DNA of 64,000 nucleotides, taken from positions 2,728,001 to 2,792,000 of the forward strand of contig NZ_CP061281.1 of NCBI RefSeq assembly GCF_014621695.1, in the 5' to 3' direction. The DNA comes from Streptomyces xanthii. Lineage in GTDB: Bacteria > Actinomycetota > Actinomycetes > Streptomycetales > Streptomycetaceae. Shown piece by piece: positions 18,941 to 26,425 of the stretch; within the stretch, counting starts at the first letter, position 1, and each line of letters starts with the position of its first letter. The position numbers and the translations under genes are program-made. A model generated the notes under the pieces. It searched no databases, was not told where the DNA came from, and was given only the letters and a program-made list of their open reading frames with translations.

Positions 18941-19689
18941 CGCTGCTCCCGGGTCGGACGGGTCGTCAGGAGGTGGGCCGTGGCGGCCGGGTCCTCGGCG
19001 GGCGGCAGGTGGGCGACGCCGGCGAGGACGATGTCGACCTGGTCCGGGGTGACGACGGTGTCGTGGGCGCCGCCGGCCACGAGGGGCGGCACCTTCGCGG
19101 AGGTGAGCCGGTCGCGGACGTCGTAGCCGGCGAGTGCCTCGCACGCGAGGGCGTACGAGGTGTCGTCGACGTGCTGGAGCGCGTGCAGCAGTCCGCTTCC
19201 GGTGGCGGGGTCGCGGGCGAGGAAGCCGGGGGCGAACCAGCGGGTGGCGGAGCCCTCCACCAGGGCGGCGGTGCCGGCGCGGCGGACGAGCGCGGCGCGC
19301 TCCCGCCAGCCTTCGGGCGTGCCGATCCTCGGTGCGGAGGCGAGGGTGACGATCGTGTCGAAGGGGCCGGGGTCGAGGGCGAGGGTGAAGCCGACGGCGC
19401 CGCCGAGGGAGACTCCGGCGTAGGCGGCGCGGCGTCCGGCGGCGAGTTCGGCGCTGCGGGTGCGGACGGCTGTGGCGAGGTCGTCGACGGTGAAGGCGTG
19501 GGTGGCGGCGGGGCTCGCGCCGTGGCCGGGGAGGTCCCAGCCGACGACCTGCCAGTTCGGCGGCAGGAGCGCGGCGCAGTCGGACCAGAGGCCGGCGACG
19601 CCGGTGCCGAGCGAGGGCCCCACGACCAACAGGTGTGCGGCGTCGTCGTCGCCGGCGAGCTGGGTGAGGACGAGGGTCGGTTCAGTCAC
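18937..19689 (-). CDS. pcaD: 3-oxoadipate enol-lactonase
   Basis: A 250-aa alpha/beta-hydrolase that opens 3-oxoadipate enol-lactone to 3-oxoadipate. The nucleophile elbow is AGVSLGGAVG, the oxyanion region LVVGPSLGTG, and the catalytic histidine is in VVAGGAHDTVV or the late VAHLPP. GTG start at VTEPTLVLTQ overlaps pcaB's end by 8 bp. The frame is open a further 98 codons into the pcaB repeat tract, but that peptide is Pro/Arg/Thr-rich and is not a PcaD N-terminus. Separate from pcaC, unlike the PcaL fusion found in other Streptomyces. Confidence 0.9.
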   Translation of the reverse strand: MTEPTLVLTQLAGDDDAAHLLVVGPSLGTGVAGLWSDCAALLPPNWQVVGWDLPGHGASPAATHAFTVDDLATAVRTRSAELAAGRRAAYAGVSLGGAVGFTLALDPGPFDTIVTLASAPRIGTPEGWRERAALVRRAGTAALVEGSATRWFAPGFLARDPATGSGLLHALQHVDDTSYALACEALAGYDVRDRLTSAKVPPLVAGGAHDTVVTPDQVDIVLAGVAHLPPAEDPAATAHLLTTRPTREQR

Positions 19690-21088
19690 GCTGTGCCTCC
19701 CAGGCCGCGACGGCGGCGTCCACGAGGGCGCCGGCCTCTCCGAGGTAGCCGCGCACGCCGGGCGCGGTGGGGCGGTATTGGTCGGCGGGGCCGTCCGGTT
19801 CGGCGGGACCGCCCAGTTCACGGGAGGCGCCACCCTCGGCAGGGCCGTCCTGCTCGGCGGGGCCGTCTTGCTCGGCAGGTCCGCTCGGTTCGCGGGAGAC
19901 ACCGCGCTCGGCAGCGCCGTCCTGCTCCGAGGGACCACCCGGCTCACGGGAACCGCCACGTTCGGCAAGGCCACCTGGCTCACGGGAGACGCCGCGTTCG
20001 GCGAGCAGGTCGGGCGCGGCGTGTTCGGCGCGGCGGGCCATGGCGCCGGTGTCGACGCGTAGTCCCGCGACGAGTTCGGCGGCCTGTCCGCCCGCGGTGA
20101 CGGCGAGTTCGAGGAGCCGGGCGAGGGCCGGCCACTCGGCGTGCCAGGCTCCGTCGGGGCGTTCGTCGACGGCGCCGGCGGCGCAGTGGTGGAGCTGGGC
20201 GGCGAGGCCGGGCGCCTGCTGGGCGGCGGCGTGGACGAGCACGGACAGGACGGGGTTCCGCTTGTGCGGCATCGTCGAGGAGCCGCCGCGTCCGGGGGCG
20301 CCCGTCTCGCGGACCTCGGCGGTCTCGGGCCGTCCGAGCAGGAGTACGTCGGCGGCGAGGACGCCGAGCGCGTCGGTGGCGGTGGCCAGCGCGTCGCCGA
20401 TCGCGGTGACCGGGGTGCGCCGGGTGTGCCAGGGCAGGCCGGCGGGGGCGAGGCCGAGCGCGCCGGCGAACGCGGCGGGCGCGGCGGCGGCTCCCGGCCC
20501 GGCGAGGTGGGTGAGCAGGGCGCGGGTGCCCGCGGCGCCGCCGTACTGGACGGGGAACCGGAGCGCGTCGAGGCGGGTGACGGCCTCGGCGACCCCGGCG
20601 AGCCACTGGGCCGCGCGCAGCCCGAAGGTGGTCGGGACGGCCCATTGGGTGAGGGTCCGGGCGACGGCGACGTCGTCGCGGTGCGTGCGGGCGAGCGCGG
20701 CGATCCGGTCGCCGGTGGCGACGAGGTCGGCGCGGAGCCGGGCGACCGCGTCGCGGGCCAGCAGCATCAGGGCGGTGTCGAGGACGTCCTGGCTGGTGAG
20801 GCCGCGGTGGACGGCGCCCGAGGCGTCGCCCGCGGCGGCCCGGAGCCGCTTGACGAGGGGGACGACGGGGTTGCCGGCGGCCTCGGCGTCGGCGGCCAGG
20901 GCGCCGGGGTCGGGTTCGAGGGCGGCCGCGGCCTGCGCGACGCGCTCGGCCTCGCGGTCCGTGGCGGTCCCGGCGGCGACGAGTGCCCGGGCCCAGGCCG
21001 CCTCGACGCGCAGCAGCGCGGCGACCACGGCCGCGTCGTCGGCGACGCCCGCCGCGCGGTGCGCCCCGGGGCGGAGCAGGGCGCTCAT
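19682..21088 (-). CDS. pcaB: 3-carboxy-cis,cis-muconate cycloisomerase with repeat insertion
   Basis: A 468-aa member of the fumarase/aspartase superfamily that lactonises 3-carboxymuconate to 4-carboxymuconolactone. The superfamily signature is GSSTMPHKRNP (residues about 269-279), and QDVLDTALML and TLTQWAVPTTFG also fit. Residues about 363-445 are an insertion of degenerate units like AERGxSREPGGP and AEQDGP, placed between the helical core (DLLAERG) and the normal C-terminus (RGYLGEAGALVDAAV). The insert probably makes a disordered surface loop and raises length above the usual ~370-450. Overlaps pcaG by 4 bp and pcaD by 8 bp. Confidence 0.9.
   Translation of the reverse strand: MSALLRPGAHRAAGVADDAAVVAALLRVEAAWARALVAAGTATDREAERVAQAAAALEPDPGALAADAEAAGNPVVPLVKRLRAAAGDASGAVHRGLTSQDVLDTALMLLARDAVARLRADLVATGDRIAALARTHRDDVAVARTLTQWAVPTTFGLRAAQWLAGVAEAVTRLDALRFPVQYGGAAGTRALLTHLAGPGAAAAPAAFAGALGLAPAGLPWHTRRTPVTAIGDALATATDALGVLAADVLLLGRPETAEVRETGAPGRGGSSTMPHKRNPVLSVLVHAAAQQAPGLAAQLHHCAAGAVDERPDGAWHAEWPALARLLELAVTAGGQAAELVAGLRVDTGAMARRAEHAAPDLLAERGVSREPGGLAERGGSREPGGPSEQDGAAERGVSREPSGPAEQDGPAEQDGPAEGGASRELGGPAEPDGPADQYRPTAPGVRGYLGEAGALVDAAVAAWEAQRD
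19754..20002. repeat. Degenerate tandem repeats inside pcaB
   Basis: About 250 bp of imperfect short repeats (recurring ctcggc, gggagac, gccgtcctgctc). On the pcaB strand they encode Glu/Pro/Gly-rich units; the opposite strand is also open and reads as hydrophobic GGAVLLG/AxFxG-like repeats. Several frames stay open across it, consistent with expansion of a 3n-length unit. Confidence 0.75.
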
Positions 21089-21633
21089 GCCGCGTGCCGC
21101 GGGTAGTGCAGGAAGACCGTCTCGTGGGCGCCCTGCAGGTGGATGTCGAAGCGGAGGTGGCCGTCCTCGTCGCGTACGGCCCGGAGGGTCGACCGGTCGG
21201 CCTCGGGGAGGCCCGCGAGGAACGTGTCGCTCTCGCCGGGCAGGTAGGCGCGGGTGAAGAGGCGGTCGAGGAGGCCGCGCGCGAAGACGGTGACGGCGAA
21301 GAAGACGGCGCCTCCGTCGGTCCGCGTGGGTTCGACGGTGGTGAACGCGTAGCGGCCGCCGGGGTCGGTGGCCGCGCGGCCCCAGCCGGTGAAGCGGCCG
21401 TCGCGGTGCAGGGAGCCCTCGACGCGGGGCGTGCGGCCCTGGGGGTCGGCCTGCCGGATCTCGATCAGCGCGTCGGGGACGGGGGTGCCGTCGCCGTCGT
21501 ACACGGTGCCGTACAGCCGGATCGCGCCGGCCGAGCCCGGCGGGACGAGCGTGCTGCCGCCCTCGTACGGAAGGGCGTAGTGGAAGAAGGGCCCGACGGT
21601 CTGGCCGGGGGTGGGAGCGAGGGCCTCACTCAT
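21085..21633 (-). CDS. pcaG: Protocatechuate 3,4-dioxygenase alpha subunit
   Basis: A 182-aa subunit of the non-haem Fe(III) intradiol dioxygenase that cleaves protocatechuate to 3-carboxy-cis,cis-muconate. TPGQTVGPFFHYALPY is the typical N-terminus, and LYGTVYDGDGTPVPDALIEIRQAD the beta-sandwich core. The alpha chain lacks the iron ligands, which are supplied by PcaH. Start MSEALAPTPGQ overlaps the pcaH stop by 8 bp and its own end overlaps pcaB by 4 bp. Confidence 0.94.
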   Translation of the reverse strand: MSEALAPTPGQTVGPFFHYALPYEGGSTLVPPGSAGAIRLYGTVYDGDGTPVPDALIEIRQADPQGRTPRVEGSLHRDGRFTGWGRAATDPGGRYAFTTVEPTRTDGGAVFFAVTVFARGLLDRLFTRAYLPGESDTFLAGLPEADRSTLRAVRDEDGHLRFDIHLQGAHETVFLHYPRHAA

Positions 21634-22411
21634 GGTCGTCACGCTCCAGGAGGGTCGCGTGGGTGCCGGTCAGCACGATGTCCCAGCGGTAACCGGTGGC
21701 CCACTCGTGGGTGGTCAGGTCGTGGTCGTAGGCCGCGACCATCCGGTCGCGCGCGGCCGGGTCGGTGACGGACTGGTAGATCGGGTCGAGCGCGAACAGC
21801 GGGTCGCCCGGGAAGTACATCTGGGTGACGAGCCGCTGGGTGAACTCCGTGCCGAACAGCGAGAAGTGGATGTGGGCGGGGCGCCAGGCGTTGTGGTGGT
21901 TGCGCCACGGGTACGGGCCCGGCTTGATCGTGGTGAAGCGGTAGTTCCCGTCGTCGTCGGTGAGGCAGCGGCCGACGCCCGTGAAGTTCGGGTCGATCGG
22001 CGCGGGGTGCTGGTCGCGCTTGTGGATGTAGCGCCCGGCGGCGTTGGCCTGCCAGATCTCGACGAGCTGGCGGCGCACGGGGCGTCCGTCGCCGTCGAGG
22101 ACCCGGCCGGTGAGCAGCATGCGTTCGCCGATCGGTTCGCCGCCGTGCTGGATGGTGAGGTCGGCCTCGACGGCGTTGACGTCGGAGTGCCCGAAGACCG
22201 GGGCCACGAGCTCGATGCCCTCGGGGTCGACGTGGCGCGGGTCCTTGGTGGGATGGCGCAGCAGCGAGCTGCGGTAGGGCGCGAAGTCGAGCCGCGGCTG
22301 GGCGGATCCGGGGCCGGTCGCGGCGTGGGACGCGGCGATCTCCGCCGTGATCCGCTCCTGCGGAACCGGCTCGGGAGCTGCGGTGCTGGTGGTCGTCGTC
22401 ACAGCGCTCAC
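21626..22411 (-). CDS. pcaH: Protocatechuate 3,4-dioxygenase beta subunit
   Basis: A ~261-aa catalytic subunit. The four Fe(III) ligands are visible with exact family spacing: Y128 in GRYIHKRD, Y167 in PGPYPW, and H180/H182 in RPAHIHF (39, 13 and 2 residues apart, as in the Pseudomonas enzyme). First gene of the nine-gene operon. The start is uncertain among three in-frame GTG codons at 22420, 22411 and 22402; none has a clear ribosome site and a TAGCGT box overlaps them. The IclR gene is divergent, and a palindrome lies about 35 bp upstream. Confidence 0.92.
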   Translation of the reverse strand: MSAVTTTTSTAAPEPVPQERITAEIAASHAATGPGSAQPRLDFAPYRSSLLRHPTKDPRHVDPEGIELVAPVFGHSDVNAVEADLTIQHGGEPIGERMLLTGRVLDGDGRPVRRQLVEIWQANAAGRYIHKRDQHPAPIDPNFTGVGRCLTDDDGNYRFTTIKPGPYPWRNHHNAWRPAHIHFSLFGTEFTQRLVTQMYFPGDPLFALDPIYQSVTDPAARDRMVAAYDHDLTTHEWATGYRWDIVLTGTHATLLERDDHE

Positions 22412-22445
22412 GCTAGGCACGGGGCGGTTCGGCCGCGACGATGCC

Positions 22446-22462
22446 TTTTCACTGAGTGAAAA
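22446..22462. promoter_or_regulatory. Perfect palindrome, candidate IclR operator for the pca genes
   Basis: TTTTCACTGAGTGAAAA is a 17-bp perfect palindrome, very AT-rich for this genome. It is centred between the pcaH start and the divergent IclR gene. Position and symmetry suit a dimeric regulator controlling both directions. Confidence 0.6.
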
Positions 22463-22475
22463 CGAGAGATGATGA

Positions 22476-22546
22476 GAGGCAGGACGGGCCGAGGCAGGAC
22501 GGGCAGGGGCCGAGGCAGGACGGGGCGAGGCGAGGCAGGTCGAGGC
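22476..22546 (+). repeat. Short tandem repeats before the IclR start
   Basis: Units of the form gaggcaggacgggc(c) recur at 22476, 22491, 22512 and 22532 (shortened), running up to the ATG at 22547. If translation began at the upstream starts at 22469/22472, they would encode an RGRTG-repeat N-terminus. Purine-rich repeats also create several possible ribosome sites. Confidence 0.65.
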
Positions 22547-23290
22547 ATGGCAGGGAACAGCCGGCAGCCGGGCGCCAGCGTGACGGGCCGCGCGCTGTCG
22601 ATCCTGGGCGCGTTCGACGAGAAGCACCGGTCGTTGTCGCTGAGCGATCTCGCGGCCCGCGCGGACCTGCCGCTGGCCACGACGCACCGGCTGGTGGCCG
22701 AGCTGGTCCAGTGGGGCGCGCTGGAGCGCCGGTCCTCAGGCGAGTACGTCATCGGCCGGCGCATGTGGGACCTCGGCCATCTGTCGTCGGCGGAGACGGG
22801 GCTGCGCCAGGTCGCCGAGCCGTTCCTGCACGACCTGTACGGGGCGACCCTGGCGACGGTGCATCTGGCGGTCCGCGAGGGCATGGACGTGGTCTACCTC
22901 GACCGGCTGCGCGGGAACCGCTCGGTGCCGGTCGTGAGCAAGGTCGGCTCCCATCTGCCGCTGTACGCCACGGGGGTGGGCAAGGTCCTCCTCGCGTACG
23001 CGCCGCCCGAGATCCAGCGCACGGTACTGAGGGAACTCGCCCCGATCACCCGCCACACGATCGTCCAGCCGGGGGTGCTGCGCCGTCAGCTGCGCCAGGT
23101 CCTCGACCGGGGCTACGCCGTCACGAACGAGGAGATGAGCCTCGGGGCGTGCTCCATTGCGGTGCCGATCCGGCACGACGAGGAGGTGGTCGCGGCGCTC
23201 GGGGTGGTGGTCGCTTCGCTCAAGGGGAGCGAGCAACGGCTGTACGGGGCGCTCAGGGTGGCCGCGCAGTCGATCGGCCGGCGCCTCTGA
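22547..23290 (+). CDS. IclR family transcriptional regulator of the pca genes
   Basis: A 247-aa regulator: N-terminal winged helix-turn-helix (about 10-75, GRALSILGAFDEKHRSLSL then LPLATTHRLVAELVQWG) and C-terminal IclR effector domain (about 85-245, with SHLPLYATGVGKVLLAY and CSIAVPIRHDEEVVAALGVV). PcaR/PcaU/PobR of proteobacteria are IclR proteins for the same pathway, whereas S. coelicolor uses the MarR protein PcaV; the assignment here rests on the divergent location. Start MAGNSRQPGASV was preferred over upstream starts that would translate the tandem repeats. The effector is probably protocatechuate or 3-oxoadipate (inference). Confidence 0.85.
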   Translation: MAGNSRQPGASVTGRALSILGAFDEKHRSLSLSDLAARADLPLATTHRLVAELVQWGALERRSSGEYVIGRRMWDLGHLSSAETGLRQVAEPFLHDLYGATLATVHLAVREGMDVVYLDRLRGNRSVPVVSKVGSHLPLYATGVGKVLLAYAPPEIQRTVLRELAPITRHTIVQPGVLRRQLRQVLDRGYAVTNEEMSLGACSIAVPIRHDEEVVAALGVVVASLKGSEQRLYGALRVAAQSIGRRL

Positions 23291-23435
23291 CCGGCCCCTC
23301 GGAAGAAAGTCGGTGCAGCCTTCCGCTGGACGGAAGCTGTGGTGCCGGTCACAGGAGACCCGGGTCTTCAATCGCTCCATACCCACGTCCCCTCCCCCGT
23401 TCGTTCCACAGTCCGCTCAACTGTTGGAGTCCCCT

Positions 23436-24698
23436 GTGCCCACTCCCCTGACCTCGTCATCCCCGTCGTCATCGCCGGCCTCATCGTCAACCGTCCCCGC
23501 GACCGACCACCCCAGGAGCCTGTGGCCGGTGGTGCTCTGCTGGCTGGCCGTCGCTCTGGAGGGCTACGACCTCGTCGTGCTCGGCGCGGTCATCCCGACC
23601 CTGGTCCGCACCCACGCGCTCGGGTTCACCGAGGCGTCGGCGACCTCGGCCGCCACGATCGGACTGGTCGGGGTCGGTATCGGCGCGGTGGCCATAGGCC
23701 CGCTGGCCGACCGCTTCGGCCGCCGTACGACGCTGATCGGCAGCATCGCCCTGTTCTCCGTGCTGACTCTGGCGATGGCGGCCGCGCCGAACTCCACGCT
23801 CTTCATCGCCCTGCGCTTCCTCGCGGGCCTCGGCCTGGGCGCCTGCCTGCCGACGGCACTGGCCTTCATGAGCGAGCACGCCCGCGCGGGCCGCTCGGGC
23901 ACCGCGATGACGCGGATGATGACGGGCTATCACGCGGGCGCCGTGCTCACCGCGCTGCTGGCCCTCTATCTGATACCGCATCTGGGCTGGCGCTCGATGT
24001 TCGTGATCGGCGGCATCGCCGGGCTGCTGACGGTGCCGGTGATGTGGGCGAAGCTGCCGGAGTCCCGGACGTACACGGAGACCGTGGCGACGGAGCGGGT
24101 CCGCCCCTCGGAGGTCGTCCGCGGCCGTCTGCTCCGGGTCAGCCTGGGCCTGTGGGCGGCATCGTTCTGCGGCCTGCTCCTCGTCTACGGCCTGAACACG
24201 TGGCTGCCGACCATCATGGGCGCGGCCGGCTACTCCCTCGACGCCGGACTCGGCCTGCTCCTCACCCTGAACGTGGGCGCGGTGCTCGGGCTCGTCCTCG
24301 CGGGCCGCATCTCCGACGCCCGGGGCACGAAGCCGACGGTCCTCGCCTGGTTCGGCGTCGCCGCGGTGATGCTGGCCCTCCTGTCCATCCGGATGGAGAA
24401 CACGCTGCTGGTATACGGCGCGGTCCTGGCCGCCGGAATCTTCGTGTTCAGCGCGCAGGTCCTGGTCTACGCGTTCGTGAGCCAGCTCTACCCGGCCCGC
24501 ATCCGCGGCACGGCGCTCGGCATGTCCGCCGGCGTGGGCCGCTTCGGCGCGATCGCGGGCCCCTTCCTGGGCGGCGCCCTCCTCACCGCGGGCATCGCCT
24601 ACCCCTGGGGCTTCTACGCCTTCGCCGCGGCGGCCCTGATCGCCCTCCTGGCCCTCCTGACAGTCCCGTCGAAACCGCAACCGGCACCTGAGGCGTAG
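23436..24698 (+). CDS. pcaK: MFS aromatic acid:H+ symporter, PcaK-like
   Basis: A 420-aa, 12-span transporter of the AAHS group (PcaK/BenK). Seen: ALEGYDLVVLGAVIPTL in span 1, the MFS loop motif GPLADRFGRRTTLIG, and LAGLGLGACLPTALAFMSE with the DRE-like motif in span 4. Predicted to import 4-hydroxybenzoate or protocatechuate. The GTG start is preceded by gttggagt. A long in-frame extension overlaps the IclR gene and is rejected. It follows the IclR gene by 145 bp; an imperfect inverted repeat (ttccg at 23321, cggaa at 23331) lies between them. Confidence 0.88.
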   Translation: MPTPLTSSSPSSSPASSSTVPATDHPRSLWPVVLCWLAVALEGYDLVVLGAVIPTLVRTHALGFTEASATSAATIGLVGVGIGAVAIGPLADRFGRRTTLIGSIALFSVLTLAMAAAPNSTLFIALRFLAGLGLGACLPTALAFMSEHARAGRSGTAMTRMMTGYHAGAVLTALLALYLIPHLGWRSMFVIGGIAGLLTVPVMWAKLPESRTYTETVATERVRPSEVVRGRLLRVSLGLWAASFCGLLLVYGLNTWLPTIMGAAGYSLDAGLGLLLTLNVGAVLGLVLAGRISDARGTKPTVLAWFGVAAVMLALLSIRMENTLLVYGAVLAAGIFVFSAQVLVYAFVSQLYPARIRGTALGMSAGVGRFGAIAGPFLGGALLTAGIAYPWGFYAFAAAALIALLALLTVPSKPQPAPEA

Positions 24699-24789
24699 CC
24701 CACGAAATGCGTGGCACCGGGGGCGGCGGATCGACAAGACTGCGCGGGTGAGCCGCCGCCCCTGCCCCTCGCCCCCGGAGACGTGACCC

Positions 24790-25425
24790 ATGCCCGCTCA
24801 GCACCCTCGCGAGATCGGCTTCGGGCACGTCATCGAGCGGTATGTGACGCCGAAGGACACGGGGCGGGCCAGGTACTTCGATCTGAACAGCGGGCGGATC
24901 CTGCGGCCCGGGTGGCCGCACGCCGAGGTGTTCGCGCGGCGGATGGCCGAGGACGCCGCCGTGGTGACCGACGCCGAGCTGTCGGCGCTGCTCGGATACG
25001 AGTGGCGCTCACGGGTCACCGGGGCGAACCTGATCGGGGTCGGCCGCCGCACGTCGTTCCGCGAGCAGCTGCGCGAGCTCCTGCTGGCCAGCGACTTCTG
25101 CTTCGCCGGCAGCGCCTACTGCTTCGCCCTGGCCCGCTTCGGCACCGCCGCCGACGCCGAGATCCTCACCGCGTACCTGGACCGCTACCTCCCCCGCACC
25201 GACCTCCGCTACGACCAGCCGGCGGCCCTCGGCGCCCTGGTCCACCTCGACACCCTCCTCGGCACGGACCACGCGACCCGCTTCACCGAACCGGACGGCG
25301 GCCTGTGGAAGCAGTGGGTCGACGCCCTGGTGCACCTGCGCGACCATCCCGCGTACACCCCGGAGGAGCAGGGGCGTTACATGGGCCTGCGCTGCGCGTT
25401 CTACGACGGCGCGACCGCGCCGTGA
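24790..25425 (+). CDS. DUF6000-like protein of unknown function
   Basis: A 211-aa soluble helical protein. The opening (MPAQHPREIGFGHVIERYVTP, KDTGRARYFDLNSG) and middle (YEWRSRVTGANLIGVGRRTSFREQL, then SDFCFAGSAYCFALARFG) look like the Streptomyces family called DUF6000. That family often sits near Imm/DNA-associated genes but has no known function. The ATG follows a cccggagacgtgaccc region with GGAG 9 bases upstream. It precedes the ProC-like gene by 28 bp and may be co-transcribed. Confidence 0.65.
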   Translation: MPAQHPREIGFGHVIERYVTPKDTGRARYFDLNSGRILRPGWPHAEVFARRMAEDAAVVTDAELSALLGYEWRSRVTGANLIGVGRRTSFREQLRELLLASDFCFAGSAYCFALARFGTAADAEILTAYLDRYLPRTDLRYDQPAALGALVHLDTLLGTDHATRFTEPDGGLWKQWVDALVHLRDHPAYTPEEQGRYMGLRCAFYDGATAP

Positions 25426-25453
25426 AGACTCCGGAGAGGACAGGGAAAGCACT

Positions 25454-26287
25454 GTGACGGTTCGAACCATCGGCATCATCGGAGTGGGCGAGATCGGCCG
25501 GGCCCTCGTGGAGGGGCTGTGCGGCGCGGAGGGACCGGCGTCGGCGCTGTTCCTCTCACCGCGGGGTGCCCGCACCGCCGCCGCGCTCGCCGACCGGTTC
25601 GAGGACGTCCACGTCTGCGCGGACAACCAACAGGTCGTGGACAGCGCCGAGTTGGTGATGATCGCCGTACGCCGCCAGGACCGGCACGAGGCGCTGGCGG
25701 GCCTGCGGGTGGACGGCACGAAGGTGGTCGTCAACGTGATGGCCGGGGTCCCGAACGACGAGCTGCGCGCCCTGCTCGCCACCGACGCTCCGCTGGTGCG
25801 CGCCATCCCGCTGCCGGCCGTACGGGAGCGCCGCGCCGTCACCGTGACCTACCCCGCGCATCCGGCCGTCGACGCCCTCTTCGAGCAGCTCGGCGGCGCG
25901 CTTCCGGTCGCGGACGAGGCGGCCTTCGACGTCTTCTCCGCACTGACGGGGACGCTGACCGCCCACTACGCGTACCTCACGGCGATCGCCTCCTGGGCCG
26001 CCGGCCACGGCATCCCCGCCGCCGACGCGGAGCGCTACGTGCGGGGCCTCTTCGAGAACGTGGGCCGCACCCTGGGTGACGGCACCCGTTCCCTGCGGGA
26101 CCTCGCCGCCGACCACGAAACTCCGAAGGGCAACAACGAACGCATCCGCACCACGTGGTTCGACCAGGCGAACACCACCGCCCTGACCGGCGCACTGGAC
26201 GGCCTCCTCGCCGTGCTGCGCCAGGGCCCGGCCACGTCCCGGGAACGCACCGGGCCCGGCTCCGTGGAGGAGCCGGGCCCGGTGTGA
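25454..26287 (+). CDS. Pyrroline-5-carboxylate reductase-like NAD(P)-dependent reductase
   Basis: A 277-aa protein of the ProC fold. The dinucleotide motif GIIGVGEIGRAL opens the protein, with VVVNVMAGVPNDELRALL and VRAIPLPAVRERRAV matching ProC. The C-terminal dimer domain is present but atypical (ETPKGNNERIRTTWFD). Probably reduces a cyclic imine or related keto-acid derivative; whether it is the proline enzyme is not certain. GTG start with gagaggacaggg upstream. Its last codons form one arm of a 16-bp hairpin. This is the last chromosomal gene before the defence island. Confidence 0.78.
   Translation: MTVRTIGIIGVGEIGRALVEGLCGAEGPASALFLSPRGARTAAALADRFEDVHVCADNQQVVDSAELVMIAVRRQDRHEALAGLRVDGTKVVVNVMAGVPNDELRALLATDAPLVRAIPLPAVRERRAVTVTYPAHPAVDALFEQLGGALPVADEAAFDVFSALTGTLTAHYAYLTAIASWAAGHGIPAADAERYVRGLFENVGRTLGDGTRSLRDLAADHETPKGNNERIRTTWFDQANTTALTGALDGLLAVLRQGPATSRERTGPGSVEEPGPV
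26248..26284. terminator. Strong hairpin overlapping the end of the ProC-like gene
   Basis: A perfect 16-bp stem (26248-26263 with 26269-26284, arms containing cgggcccggctcc) with a 5-nt loop gtgga. It finishes directly before the TGA at 26285, so the terminator lies inside the coding sequence and encodes the TGPGSVEEPGPV tail. Confidence 0.7.
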
Positions 26288-26314
26288 GTGCGTACGGTGA
26301 CGACCGCTGATCAG

Positions 26315-26328
26315 ACGTTGAAGCGGAA
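26315..26328. other. attL-like core: displaced copy of the ychF 3' end
   Basis: acgttgaagcggaa is identical to 52936-52949, the codons for the last residues of ychF. Read on the minus strand, the left copy gives FRFNV followed by TGA. The intact ychF lies 26.6 kb away on the far side of the BREX island. This is the footprint expected when an element integrates at the 3' end of ychF and supplies a replacement C-terminus. Confidence 0.75.
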
Positions 26329-26376
26329 TCCGTAGTGCAGAGCTCCCACCTGCGGAAATGCGGGTTCTACAGGGGG

Positions 26377-26417
26377 CATCCCAGCACCATCCCAGCACGG
26401 GTGTTCCATCCCAGCAC
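26377..26417. repeat. Left-end 11-bp repeats of the island
   Basis: Three copies of CATCCCAGCAC at 26377, 26388 and 26407. The first two are tandem, and with three further bases they make a 25-bp stretch (26377-26401) repeated exactly at 52827-52851. Clustered short direct repeats near an attachment core resemble arm-type integrase or directionality-factor sites (inference). The rest of the 26288-26425 gap holds nothing else recognised. Confidence 0.8.
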
Positions 26418-26425
26418 TCTGCAGT

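Noticed and set aside
19460..20062. Plus-strand frame with pentapeptide-repeat-like GGAVLLG units
   Set aside because: It is the antisense reading of the pcaB repeat tract; no start site or ribosome site supports it as a gene, although the repeat itself is reported.
23311..23340. Inverted repeat (ttccg / cggaa) upstream of pcaK as an IclR operator
   Set aside because: Imperfect and unlike the pcaH palindrome; too weak to call as a site.
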